Notes under the pieces: model-generated
Databases searched by the model: none
Told to the model about the DNA's origin: nothing
Seen by the model: only the letters and a program-made list of their open reading frames with translations
NCBI GenBank assembly: GCA_964292295.1
Contig: CAXYVC010000088.1
Coordinates: forward strand, 1-11,499
Source of the DNA: CAXYVC01 sp964292295
GTDB lineage: Bacteria > Acidobacteriota > Holophagae > Holophagales > Holophagaceae
Length of the DNA stretch: 11,499 bases
Reading direction: 5' to 3'
Position numbers and translations under genes: made by a program
Shown: in pieces, positions 1 through 9,017 of the stretch
Layout of the letters: each line of letters opens with the position of its first letter
Position numbering within the stretch: position 1 is the stretch's first letter

Positions 1-176
1 TGGCTGGCCACCACCACGGAGGCGCCGCCCTCGAGCAGGTGGCGCAGGGTGGGCAGGGTCTCCTGGATGCGGGTGGCGTCCTTGATCTGCCCCTCCTTGA
101 TGGGCACGTTGAGGTCGGCCCGCAGGAAGACACGGCGCCCCTGGAGCGGCAGGGTCGTGAGGGTGCGGAAGCTCAT
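1..176 (-). CDS. pgk: Phosphoglycerate kinase, N-terminal part (runs off left edge)
   Basis: Pgk is the cytoplasmic glycolytic enzyme that moves a phosphate from 1,3-bisphosphoglycerate to ADP. Only the first 58 complete codons are present; the gene continues beyond base 1. The N-terminus reads MSFRTLTTLPLQGRRVFLRADLNVP, where the stretch V-F-L-R-A-D-L-N-V-P corresponds to the family signature with the substrate-binding Arg, Asp and Asn (usual form VRVDFNVP). It is followed by an IKDATRI stretch (usual R-I-x-x-x-x-P-T region) and VVVASH, which leads into the expected HLGRP motif just outside the window. The ATG at 176-174 is supported by the family N-terminus and by an AAGGAG ribosome binding site seven bases upstream. 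Oddly, the upstream methyltransferase frame enters this gene in phase with no stop. The identification is from motifs and is secure; function beyond residue 58 cannot be checked here. Confidence 0.93.
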   Translation of the reverse strand, partial: MSFRTLTTLPLQGRRVFLRADLNVPIKEGQIKDATRIQETLPTLRHLLEGGASVVVAS

Positions 177-959
177 GGCGCATCTCCTTGGTGGATGGGT
201 CATTATCCCGTACCCGTCCAGGAAAGGGTTTTCACCGGTCTGCTTCCTGAAAAGGGCCAGCCACCGGGGGCTGCGCGTCGGGTCGAAGGGGGCGCCCTCG
301 GTGTCGCCCCGTTCCGCCGCGGGGAGGAGGCCGCAGCCGCGGGCCATGGCCCTGAGCGCCTCGGGCGCGTACAGGTGCAGGGATTCGATCGCCTCGCGGC
401 GGCTTCCGTCCGGCCTCTCGATGCGGATGCGCTTCACCAGGCGTTCCCCCTCGAAGGCGCGGCGGATGCACACGCGGCAGCCTTCCCGCGCCTGTTCCTC
501 CTCTGGCACCAGGGTTCGGCGGAGGCGTCCAGCGTTGGGGAGGTCCAGGAGCAGCACGCCGCCGGGGCGGAGGAGGGTGGCCAGGTTAGCCAGCAGGGCT
601 TGGTTCTCGGCGTCGCTGAAGTAGCCGAAGCTCGTGAACCAGAGGCAGACGCCGGAGAGACTCTCCCGCCTCAAGGGCAGGCGGCGCATGTCCGCGCGCA
701 GCAGCCAGGGGCGCAGCGCCTCCGGGGCTCCCGACAGGAGCTCCCCCGAGAGGTCGATGCCGACGGCCCGCGGGCTCGCGGGGCGGAGGGCCCCCGGGGG
801 GCGGCCCGCCCCCCAGGCCAGGTCCAGCACGGGGCCGGAGCCCAGCCCGGGCGCAAGCCGGAGCGCGGTCTCCACCGCGCGCGCGGCCTCCGCCGCGTCC
901 CGGTGGGCGTACAGGGCCGCGTAGTCGGCATCGAACCAGTCCCGGAACCATTCCCGCAT
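177..959 (-). CDS. Class I SAM-dependent methyltransferase, no stop before pgk
   Basis: This is a Rossmann-fold methyltransferase using S-adenosylmethionine; the substrate cannot be told from sequence. The start ATG at 959 gives MREWFRDWFDADYAALYAHR, the typical opening of a family of small cytoplasmic methyltransferases. Motif I is VLDLAWGAGR (about residues 44-53; usual VLDLxCGxGR), followed by the acidic-loop region VGIDLS, an ADMRRLP stretch, LWFTSFGYF and LRPGGVLLLDLPN. The domain ends naturally near residue 240 (SPRWLALFRKQ). After that come about 21 codons with poor codon usage, including ATA and AGG AGA, which look like intergenic DNA. There is no stop in this frame before the pgk ATG or the window edge, so as written the frame fuses to Pgk. 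No strong ribosome binding site precedes the start. The end coordinate is set at the pgk start for want of a stop. Confidence 0.8.
184..189 (-). promoter_or_regulatory. Ribosome binding site of pgk
   Basis: The minus strand reads AAGGAG followed by seven bases and then the pgk ATG at 176. This is the strongest Shine-Dalgarno match in the window. It matters because the upstream methyltransferase frame is open straight through it, so pgk can still be translated independently as a normal-length enzyme. A GATAAT hexamer at 202-207 (minus) just upstream resembles a -10 element, but I see no convincing -35 partner. Confidence 0.75.
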
Positions 960-976
960 GTCCCATTCTCGCCCGG

Positions 977-1010
977 TACAATGGGGACTGGTGCACACCG
1001 CGCCGGAGAT
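977..1010 (+). promoter_or_regulatory. Possible -10 element and ribosome binding site of rbfA
   Basis: The 54-base gap between the divergent methyltransferase and rbfA starts holds TACAAT at 977-982, a five-of-six match to the -10 consensus, 31 bases ahead of the rbfA ATG. No clear -35 hexamer lies at the expected spacing. GGAGAT at 1005-1010 is a good ribosome binding site with five bases between GGAG and the ATG. The ribosome site is well supported; the promoter is tentative. Confidence 0.4.
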
Positions 1011-1013
1011 CCC

Positions 1014-1415
1014 ATGCTTCGCCCCGAACAGCTTGAAGACCAGGTCCACTTCCTTCTCTCCACCCTCATCCAGCGGGAGCTGCGCGATCCCGAGCTGGGC
1101 TTCGTGACCCTCACCGCCGTGCGCCTCACGGGCGATCGCAGCATCGCGCGGGTCTACTACACGGTGCTCGGCGAAGAGGGCCAGAGCGAGCGCACCCGGA
1201 AGGCCCTGGGGCGGGCCGCGGGCTTCCTGCGCACCCAGCTCGCGAGCCGCATGAAGCTGCGCCGGGTGCCCGAGCTGCGCTTCTTCCCGGACACCACGCT
1301 GGAGGAGGGCAACCGCATGGAGGGGCTGCTGGCGGAGCTGGAGCGGGAGCGCGCCAGCCGGCCCGCGGAGGAGGCGCCCGAGCCCGATCCCGAGGACCGC
1401 CGGGGGGACGCCTGA
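1014..1415 (+). CDS. rbfA: Ribosome-binding factor A
   Basis: RbfA is a small KH-fold protein that binds the 30S subunit late in assembly and helps mature the 5' end of 16S rRNA. The 133-residue product matches the family in order: a helical N-terminus (QLEDQVHFLLSTLIQREL), the core RDPELGFVTLTAVRLTGD, then ARVYYTVLG, ALGRAAGFLRTQLA and the highly typical LRRVPELRFFPDTTLEEGNR. The last 25 residues are a charged tail rich in Glu, Pro and Arg with no family counterpart. The ATG at 1014 is chosen because of the GGAGAT site and because upstream sequence in the same frame does not resemble RbfA. It overlaps truB, a conserved pairing in bacteria, but infB and nusA, which often precede it, are absent; a divergent methyltransferase sits there instead. 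Confidence 0.93.
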   Translation: MLRPEQLEDQVHFLLSTLIQRELRDPELGFVTLTAVRLTGDRSIARVYYTVLGEEGQSERTRKALGRAAGFLRTQLASRMKLRRVPELRFFPDTTLEEGNRMEGLLAELERERASRPAEEAPEPDPEDRRGDA

Positions 1416-2326
1416 ACGCCGCGGCCCCCGTCGCGCCGGGCCTGCACCTCGCCCACAAGTCCGTGGGCCGCACCAGCTTCGACCTGGTGCGGGCCTTCAC
1501 GGCCCGGGCGCGGGAGGCGGGCCAGAGAAAGTGGCCCTTGGGCCACGGCGGCACCCTGGACCCCTTCGCCCACGGGCTGCTGCTGGTGCTTTCGGGCCAG
1601 GCCACCCGCCTGATGGAGCTGCTGCACCCCCTGCCCAAGACCTACGAGGCGGAGATCGTCTGGGGGCGAGAGACGGACACCTGCGACCACCTGGGCCAGG
1701 CGGTCCTGGAGGCGGATCCTTCGTCGCTTTCCGAGGCTGCGCTGGAGGCCGCGCTGCCCGCCTTCCTGGGCTGGACGGACCAGGTGCCCCCGGCCACCTG
1801 CGCCAAGAAGATCGACGGCGAGGCCGCCTACCGCAAGGCCCACCGGGGCGAGGCGGTGGAGCTTCCCCCCAGCCGCGTGTACCTGCACGAGGCGGCCTGG
1901 ATGGCCCACGAACTGCCCTTCCGCAGCCGTCTGCGCCTCACCTGCCGGGGCGGCTACTACGTGCGGAGCCTGGCCCGGGACCTGGGCCGCGCCCTCGGCG
2001 TGGGCGCCCACCTGGCCGCGCTGCACCGCACGGCCATCGGGCCCTGGGTGGATCCCGGCGAGGGCTGCGAGGTGCTGGTGCAGGGGCGGGACCTGCTTCC
2101 GTGGTGTGCCGCGAGGCCCCTGGACGACGCGGAACTGGAGCACCTGCTGCACGGCCGCCCCGTGGACCCCGGCTGCCTGGAAGCACCTGTGGGCCGCCTT
2201 CCCGAGGGCTTCCCCGACCCCGGTGCGCCCATCGCCGCGCTGCACGAGGGACGCCTCGTGGCCCTGCTGCGGGCGAAGGAGGACGGCCGCCTCTGGACCT
2301 TCGCGAACCTGCGGGGCGGCCTGTAG
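1412..2326 (+). CDS. truB: tRNA pseudouridine-55 synthase TruB
   Basis: TruB isomerises U55 in the T-loop of tRNA to pseudouridine and also acts as a tRNA folding chaperone. The catalytic Asp is D50 in GGTLDPFAHG (usual GTLDPxAxG). Other family blocks follow in order: KTYEAEIVWGRETDTCD, QVPPATCAKKIDG, and the RNA-binding GGYYVRSLARDLGRALG. The last 80 or so residues would be the C-terminal PUA-like region. The start is unusual. The conserved opening block (GLHLAHKSVGRTS, usual GxLxxDKPxGxTS) begins upstream of the first GTG (1463), and the only plausible start in frame is CTG at 1412, overlapping the rbfA stop as CTGA, with a G-rich GGGGGGA just upstream. That gives 304 residues, normal for the family; the GTG start would remove the first block. 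Identity is secure, the exact start is not. Confidence 0.92.
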   Translation: MNAAAPVAPGLHLAHKSVGRTSFDLVRAFTARAREAGQRKWPLGHGGTLDPFAHGLLLVLSGQATRLMELLHPLPKTYEAEIVWGRETDTCDHLGQAVLEADPSSLSEAALEAALPAFLGWTDQVPPATCAKKIDGEAAYRKAHRGEAVELPPSRVYLHEAAWMAHELPFRSRLRLTCRGGYYVRSLARDLGRALGVGAHLAALHRTAIGPWVDPGEGCEVLVQGRDLLPWCAARPLDDAELEHLLHGRPVDPGCLEAPVGRLPEGFPDPGAPIAALHEGRLVALLRAKEDGRLWTFANLRGGL

Positions 2327-2336
2327 CGCCTACAGG
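2320..2336. terminator. Perfect hairpin joining the stop codons of truB and the HAD gene
   Basis: The sequence CCTGTAG CGC CTACAGG is a perfect inverted repeat with 7-bp arms and a 3-base loop. It contains the truB stop (TAG, 2324-2326) and, on the other strand, the HAD gene stop (TAG, 2332-2330), with three bases between them. It could act as a bidirectional RNA hairpin at the convergent ends. No T-run follows on either strand, so it is not a classical intrinsic terminator; stalling or RNA 3'-end protection are alternatives. Confidence 0.4.
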
Positions 2337-2953
2337 AGGCCGTGGGCTTCCAGCTCCCTGCGCAGGACAGCGGCGCCCATGAAGCGGTGGGCGCGGAGCC
2401 CCACGGCGCGGGCGGCCTGCACGTTGGCTTCCAGGTCGTCCGTGAAGAAGGTGGCGGCGGCCTCCAGGCCGTAGCGGTCCAGCAGGCGGCGGTAGATGGC
2501 GGGATCCGGCTTGATCAGGCCCTCCTCGCAGCTGGCCACGATCCCGTCGAAGCGGTCGAAGAAGGCGTAGCGCGCCCGCACCACGGGCCAGCTGCGGGAG
2601 CCGAAGTTGGTGAGGGCATACAGGGGCACGCGCCCGTGCAGTTCCTCCAGCAGGGCCACCGTGTCCTCCAGGGGGCCGGGGATCGTCACGTCCCAGCGGT
2701 CCCGGTAGGCGTTCAGGGCCTCGGCGCGGTGGGGAAAGCGCGCGCAGGCCTCCGCGAAGGTGGCCTCCCAGGGCTCGCCCCGGTCCAGGCGCTGGTTCAG
2801 GCCGTGGAAATCCACCTCGTCCAGGAAGGCCTGGACACCTTCCGGGCCGCCCAGCATCGGGCCGTACAGCAGGGCGGGCTCCCAGTGCAGGAGCACGCGG
2901 CCCACGTCGAAGACCACGGCATGGATGCCGGACACGGCGACGCCTTCCTGCAT
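2330..2953 (-). CDS. HAD-superfamily phosphatase, YihX-like (subfamily IA)
   Basis: This is a cytoplasmic haloacid dehalogenase-type hydrolase of 207 residues, probably acting on a small phosphorylated metabolite; the substrate is unknown. Motif I is VVFDVGRVLL with nucleophile D16. As in YihX-type enzymes (FDLGNV), the position of the usual second Asp is Gly. A helical cap follows (about residues 25-95). Motif II is LTN with T115, motif III is GLIKPDP with K148, and motif IV is FTDDLEAN with D172 and D173. The ATG at 2953 lies five bases after the leuS stop, which suggests coupled translation. An alternative start is GTG at 2935, which has AGGAAGG seven bases upstream and would give 201 residues beginning VSGIHAVVFD. 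It is the last gene of the nadK-leuS-HAD run; no functional tie to LeuS is evident. Confidence 0.88.
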   Translation of the reverse strand: MQEGVAVSGIHAVVFDVGRVLLHWEPALLYGPMLGGPEGVQAFLDEVDFHGLNQRLDRGEPWEATFAEACARFPHRAEALNAYRDRWDVTIPGPLEDTVALLEELHGRVPLYALTNFGSRSWPVVRARYAFFDRFDGIVASCEEGLIKPDPAIYRRLLDRYGLEAAATFFTDDLEANVQAARAVGLRAHRFMGAAVLRRELEAHGLL

Positions 2954-2958
2954 GGGGC

Positions 2959-5607
<2,649 letters not shown>

Positions 5608-5625
5608 GGTCACTCTCGAGAAGCC

Positions 5626-5676
5626 GGAGGGCGTGAATCCTCCAGGTTAGCAGCCGCGCCGGGGCTTCTTCCCGGC
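5626..5676 (-). promoter_or_regulatory. leuS leader with two small inverted repeats
   Basis: The 73-base gap between nadK and leuS holds two inverted repeats. GCCGGG/CCCGGC (5658-5663 and 5671-5676, 7-base loop) lies just after the nadK stop and could be a weak RNA hairpin, though no T-run follows it. GGAGG/CCTCC (5626-5630 and 5639-5643, 8-base loop) lies nearer leuS; on the minus strand the GGAGG half would be an excellent Shine-Dalgarno sequence but has no start codon at a usable distance. Between them TGCTAACCT (minus, 5652-5644) resembles an extended -10 element. The gap is far too short for a T-box, so a tRNA-sensing riboswitch is unlikely. Confidence 0.3.
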
Positions 5677-5680
5677 CGGA

Positions 5681-6562
5681 TCAGCGCGTGGACCAGTGGA
5701 GCTTCTCCTGGAGCAGGTGGAAGAAGCGGTGCTCTGGGCTCTGCAGCAGCGTGATGGTGCGGTCGGAGCGCTGCAGCACCACGCGGTCGCCGGTCTCGAC
5801 GGGGTGGACCTGCTGGCCGTCCAGGGTGAGGTGGGCCTCGCCCGTGTCCTCCAGGGAGATGGTCACGCGATGGTCGCCCCGCACCACGCTGGGGCGCAGG
5901 GTCAGGCTGTGGGGGCAGATGGGCGAGATCACCCAGGCGTCCAGGTCCGGATGCAGGATCGGCCCCCCGGCGCTGAGGCTGTAGGCGGTGGAACCCGTGG
6001 GCGTGGCCACGATGAGGCCGTCCGCCCGGAAGGCGGCCGCGTCGTGACCGTCCACCCGGAGCTGGAAGGAGATGAGGGGGCTCAGGGTGCCCTTGGTGAG
6101 CACCGCGTCGTTGAGCACGGGCTGGCTCACCAGGGTGCGCGCGTTGCGCCACAGCTCCGCCTGGAGCATGGCGCGCCGGTCGGGGCGCAGGAGTCCCGCC
6201 AGGTAGGCGTGCACGGCAGCCTCGGCCCCCTCCGCCGGGTGCGCGGCCAGGAAGCCTAGGGAACCCAGATTGATGCCGATGAGGGGCGTGCCCCGCAGGC
6301 CCACCAGGCGCGCGGCGGTGAGCAGGGTGCCGTCCCCGCCCAGGCTGAGGGCCAGCTCCGGCACGGGGCCCGTCGCGCCGAAGTCCGCGTCCACCTCCAG
6401 GGGCCCCTCGGGGAGACCGGCCTCCCGCCAGGCGGGCAGCGCCAGCGGGTGGAGCACGGCGCGCCAGCCCAGCTCCAGGAAGGGCGGCACCGCCACGGCC
6501 AGGGTGCGGGCCAGCAGGGGCGAGGCGGGCTTGGCCACGAGGGCGAGGATGGGTGAGGCCAT
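5681..6562 (-). CDS. nadK: NAD kinase
   Basis: NadK phosphorylates NAD to NADP in the cytoplasm using ATP or polyphosphate and so sets the NADP pool. The product is 293 residues, typical for bacterial enzymes. The signature GGDGTLL (residues 75-81, D77) is present, followed by GINLGSLGFL (usual GxNxGxLGFL), the NDAV motif with N151 and D152, and the NAD-binding DGLIVATPTGSTAYSLSAGG starting at D181. The C-terminal half contains the HSLTLRPSV block typical of the all-beta domain. ATG 6562 is chosen because it opens directly with MASPILALVAKP, like the usual first strand; an ATG at 6586 in the same frame would add eight residues and overlap the divergent gene. It has no good ribosome binding site and may be leaderless. 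It leads the nadK-leuS-HAD run. Confidence 0.95.
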   Translation of the reverse strand: MASPILALVAKPASPLLARTLAVAVPPFLELGWRAVLHPLALPAWREAGLPEGPLEVDADFGATGPVPELALSLGGDGTLLTAARLVGLRGTPLIGINLGSLGFLAAHPAEGAEAAVHAYLAGLLRPDRRAMLQAELWRNARTLVSQPVLNDAVLTKGTLSPLISFQLRVDGHDAAAFRADGLIVATPTGSTAYSLSAGGPILHPDLDAWVISPICPHSLTLRPSVVRGDHRVTISLEDTGEAHLTLDGQQVHPVETGDRVVLQRSDRTITLLQSPEHRFFHLLQEKLHWSTR

Positions 6563-6587
6563 GGGCCTAGGGTACCCTGGGGGCATG
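6560..6587. promoter_or_regulatory. Symmetrical palindrome spanning the divergent nadK/PBP start codons
   Basis: Only 22 bases separate the ATG of nadK (minus, 6562) and the ATG of the PBP gene (plus, 6585). They centre on the perfect palindrome AGGGTACCCT (6569-6578), and each ATG lies 11.5 bases from its midpoint. Counting CATG at both ends, 22 of 28 positions are palindromic. Read on either strand, TACCCT (a TANNNT-type -10 pattern) is followed by exactly six bases and then ATG. That is the geometry expected for leaderless transcripts in both directions. It may equally be an operator or chance; neither gene has a good ribosome binding site. Confidence 0.35.
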
Positions 6588-9017
6588 GCCGCGAAGACCC
6601 CCAAGAAATCCTCCTCCTTCCGCCGCTGGCTCCTGTGGGGCTGGATCGGCCTCCTGGGCGTGGGCCTTGTGGCCTTCGCCGCCACCTGGTCCTTCATGGG
6701 GCGGGATGCGGACCGCTTCCTCACCCTCTTCGCCTACCGCGAGGTGAAGACCATCTCCAAGGTGCTGGACCGCAACGGGAACGTGATCGGCATCCTGGCG
6801 GACGAGCAGCGGGTGGCCATCCCCTACGGCGACATCCCCAAGGCCTTCGTGAACGCGGTGATCGCCACGGAGGACGCGGACTTCCTCAGCCACCACGGCA
6901 CGTCGACCCGGGGCTTCCTGCGGGCGGGCTGGAACTTCTTCAGCAGCTTCGGCCGGCGCCGGGAAGGGGCCTCGACCCTCACGATGCAGCTGGTGCGCAC
7001 GGTGACGGCCAAGCGCCAGAAGCGCCTGGACCGCAAGCTCAAGGAGATCATCCTGGCCCGGAAGCTCGAGAAGGCCTACACGAAGAAGCAGATCTTCGAG
7101 ATGTACGCCAACGAGGTCTGGTTCGGCAGCAACCGCTACGGCATCGAGATCGCGGCCCGCTACTACTTCGGCAAGAGCGCGCCCCAGTTGAACATCGAGG
7201 AATGCGCGTTGCTGGCGGGCATCATCCAGAACCCGGGCTACCTGAACCCCTACACCCGCGATCCGAAGATGCGGGAGATGGTGCGCCAGCGCCGGAACCA
7301 CGTGCTGCGCCGCATGGTGGCCGAAGGCACGCTGGGGGAGGCGGACGCGAAGATCCTCTGCGAGCGTCCCGTCCGCCTGGCGCGGCAGAACGCCCAGGAG
7401 GAGGCCGTGGCGCCCTACGCCGTGGAGGAGGTGCGGCAGTACCTCTACTCGAAGTACGGCAAGGAGGCGGTCCTCAAGGGCGGCCTCGAGGTGCACACCA
7501 CCATCGATGCCGTGTGGCAGCAGGCGGCGAACGACGCGGTCCAGCGGGGCCTGAAGGCCGTGGACCGCCGCCGCGGCTTCCGCAAGGAGTCCCTCCAGTT
7601 CGTGTCCGACCCCGACAAGGCCCAGCTCCCCGGCTGGAAGCGCTTCCTGGAGAAGGACGACTCGGTCCGGGGGGTCATCCTGGGCTGGTCCGGGGACAGC
7701 GCCACGGTGCGCATCGGCGCCCGGGACCTCCGGGTGCCGGGCAGCGCCTTCGCCTGGGCGGGCAAGGAGATCCAGAAGCTCCTGGTGCGCGGCGCGGCGC
7801 CGCTCTTCCTGGTGAAGAAGGCGGATGACGACGGGAACCCGCTGGAGGTGGAGCTGGACCAGGATCCGGACGTGGAGGGCGCGCTGCTGGCGGTGGAGCC
7901 CCAGACCGGCGAGATCCGGGCCATGGTGGGCGGCTACGACTTCCGCCGCAGCATGTTCAACCGCAGCTGGCAGGCGGAGCGGCAGGTGGGCTCCACCATG
8001 AAGGCCTTCGTCTACGGCGCGGCCTTCGCCAAGGGGCTCACGCCCGCCACGATGGTGGAGGACGTGCCCACGCGCTTCACCTTCAGCGCCACGGTGTACG
8101 AGCCCAAGAACTACGAGCGCGACTTCTGGGGGCCCGTCCCCATCTGGGAGGCCCTCCGGGACAGCCGCAACGTGCCCGCGGTGCGTACCCTGGAGACCGC
8201 CGGCCTCGAGGAGGTGATGGACTTCACCCACCGCACCGGCGTGGCGGGCGCCCTGCGCCCCTTCCCGAGCCTGGCCCTGGGTGCCTCCGACCTGACCCTC
8301 AAGGACATGGTGCGGGGCTACGCCACCTTCGCCAACGGGGGCCGCCAGGCGCCGCCCCTCTTCCTCATCCGCAAGGTGGTGGACCGCAACGGCCGGGTGC
8401 TCGAGTCCTACCAGGGCGGGCCCGGGGAGGAAGTGCTGGATCCCATGAGCAACTTCCAGCTCGTGCAGTGCCTCCAGGGCGTGGCCCAGCGGGGCACCGG
8501 CGCGCGCGCGAGCGAGGTGGGCTGGCCCGTGGCGGGCAAGACCGGCACCACGGACGACCACACGGACGCCTGGTTCCTGGGCTTCAGCACCCGGGTGAGC
8601 TGCGGCGTATGGGTGGGCCTCGACACGAAGAAGACCATCTACCGGGGAGGGGCCGATGGCGGGCGCGTGGCCCTGCCCATCTGGATCGACTTCATGAAGG
8701 TGGCCCTGCCCACCACGCCCCGGGAGGAGTTCCCCTGTCCCGAGGGCATGGAGTGGGCGGACATCGACCGCGTGACGGGGCTGGTCGCCACCAGCGCCAC
8801 CGCCTCCACCGACGTGGTGCGCCTGGCCTTCAAGCCCGGCACGGCGCCCAAGGAGCCCAGCACGGCCGAGGCCATCCAGAAGGTGCGCGAGGCGAGGGGC
8901 AGAGCCAGCTCCCTGCCTCTCGACGAGCGCGCCTGGGGTGCCTCCACCTCCCAGGAGGCGGCGCCGCCGACCCAGGAATCGGAGTGGACGCGCATCGAGC
9001 CCGCCGCCAAGCCGTGA
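6585..9017 (+). CDS. Bifunctional class A penicillin-binding protein (PBP1A type)
   Basis: This membrane-anchored enzyme polymerises glycan strands from lipid II and cross-links the peptide stems. The product is 810 residues, standard for the family. A single membrane segment (about residues 15-37, after a lysine-rich cytoplasmic start) puts the enzyme outside the inner membrane. The GT51 glycosyltransferase domain (about 55-235) has the catalytic Glu E96 in ATEDADFLSHHG and the STLTMQL block at S130. An OB-like linker region (about 320-425) follows. The transpeptidase domain has the acyl-enzyme Ser S470 in STMK, SRN at 527-529 and KTGTT from K652. The last 70 or so residues are a low-complexity Pro/Ser/Glu tail. 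ATG 6585 gives the typical short basic start; ATG 6561 in frame is an alternative. It overlaps the hydrolase gene by four bases. mrcA/ponA would be the usual symbols; I do not assign one because the paralogue cannot be told. Confidence 0.95.
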   Translation: MAAKTPKKSSSFRRWLLWGWIGLLGVGLVAFAATWSFMGRDADRFLTLFAYREVKTISKVLDRNGNVIGILADEQRVAIPYGDIPKAFVNAVIATEDADFLSHHGTSTRGFLRAGWNFFSSFGRRREGASTLTMQLVRTVTAKRQKRLDRKLKEIILARKLEKAYTKKQIFEMYANEVWFGSNRYGIEIAARYYFGKSAPQLNIEECALLAGIIQNPGYLNPYTRDPKMREMVRQRRNHVLRRMVAEGTLGEADAKILCERPVRLARQNAQEEAVAPYAVEEVRQYLYSKYGKEAVLKGGLEVHTTIDAVWQQAANDAVQRGLKAVDRRRGFRKESLQFVSDPDKAQLPGWKRFLEKDDSVRGVILGWSGDSATVRIGARDLRVPGSAFAWAGKEIQKLLVRGAAPLFLVKKADDDGNPLEVELDQDPDVEGALLAVEPQTGEIRAMVGGYDFRRSMFNRSWQAERQVGSTMKAFVYGAAFAKGLTPATMVEDVPTRFTFSATVYEPKNYERDFWGPVPIWEALRDSRNVPAVRTLETAGLEEVMDFTHRTGVAGALRPFPSLALGASDLTLKDMVRGYATFANGGRQAPPLFLIRKVVDRNGRVLESYQGGPGEEVLDPMSNFQLVQCLQGVAQRGTGARASEVGWPVAGKTGTTDDHTDAWFLGFSTRVSCGVWVGLDTKKTIYRGGADGGRVALPIWIDFMKVALPTTPREEFPCPEGMEWADIDRVTGLVATSATASTDVVRLAFKPGTAPKEPSTAEAIQKVREARGRASSLPLDERAWGASTSQEAAPPTQESEWTRIEPAAKP

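Noticed and set aside
39..1013. A long upstream extension of rbfA in the same frame
   Set aside because: It runs antisense to the methyltransferase and pgk, has no RbfA-like content, and rbfA has its own ribosome site and ATG at 1014.
2330..2953. HAD protein as inactive because motif I lacks the second Asp
   Set aside because: YihX-type enzymes also have Gly at that position (FDLGNV), and the other three motifs are intact.
5608..5680. A T-box riboswitch ahead of leuS
   Set aside because: The gap is only 73 bases, with no room for the specifier stem and antiterminator, and no T-box sequence is seen.
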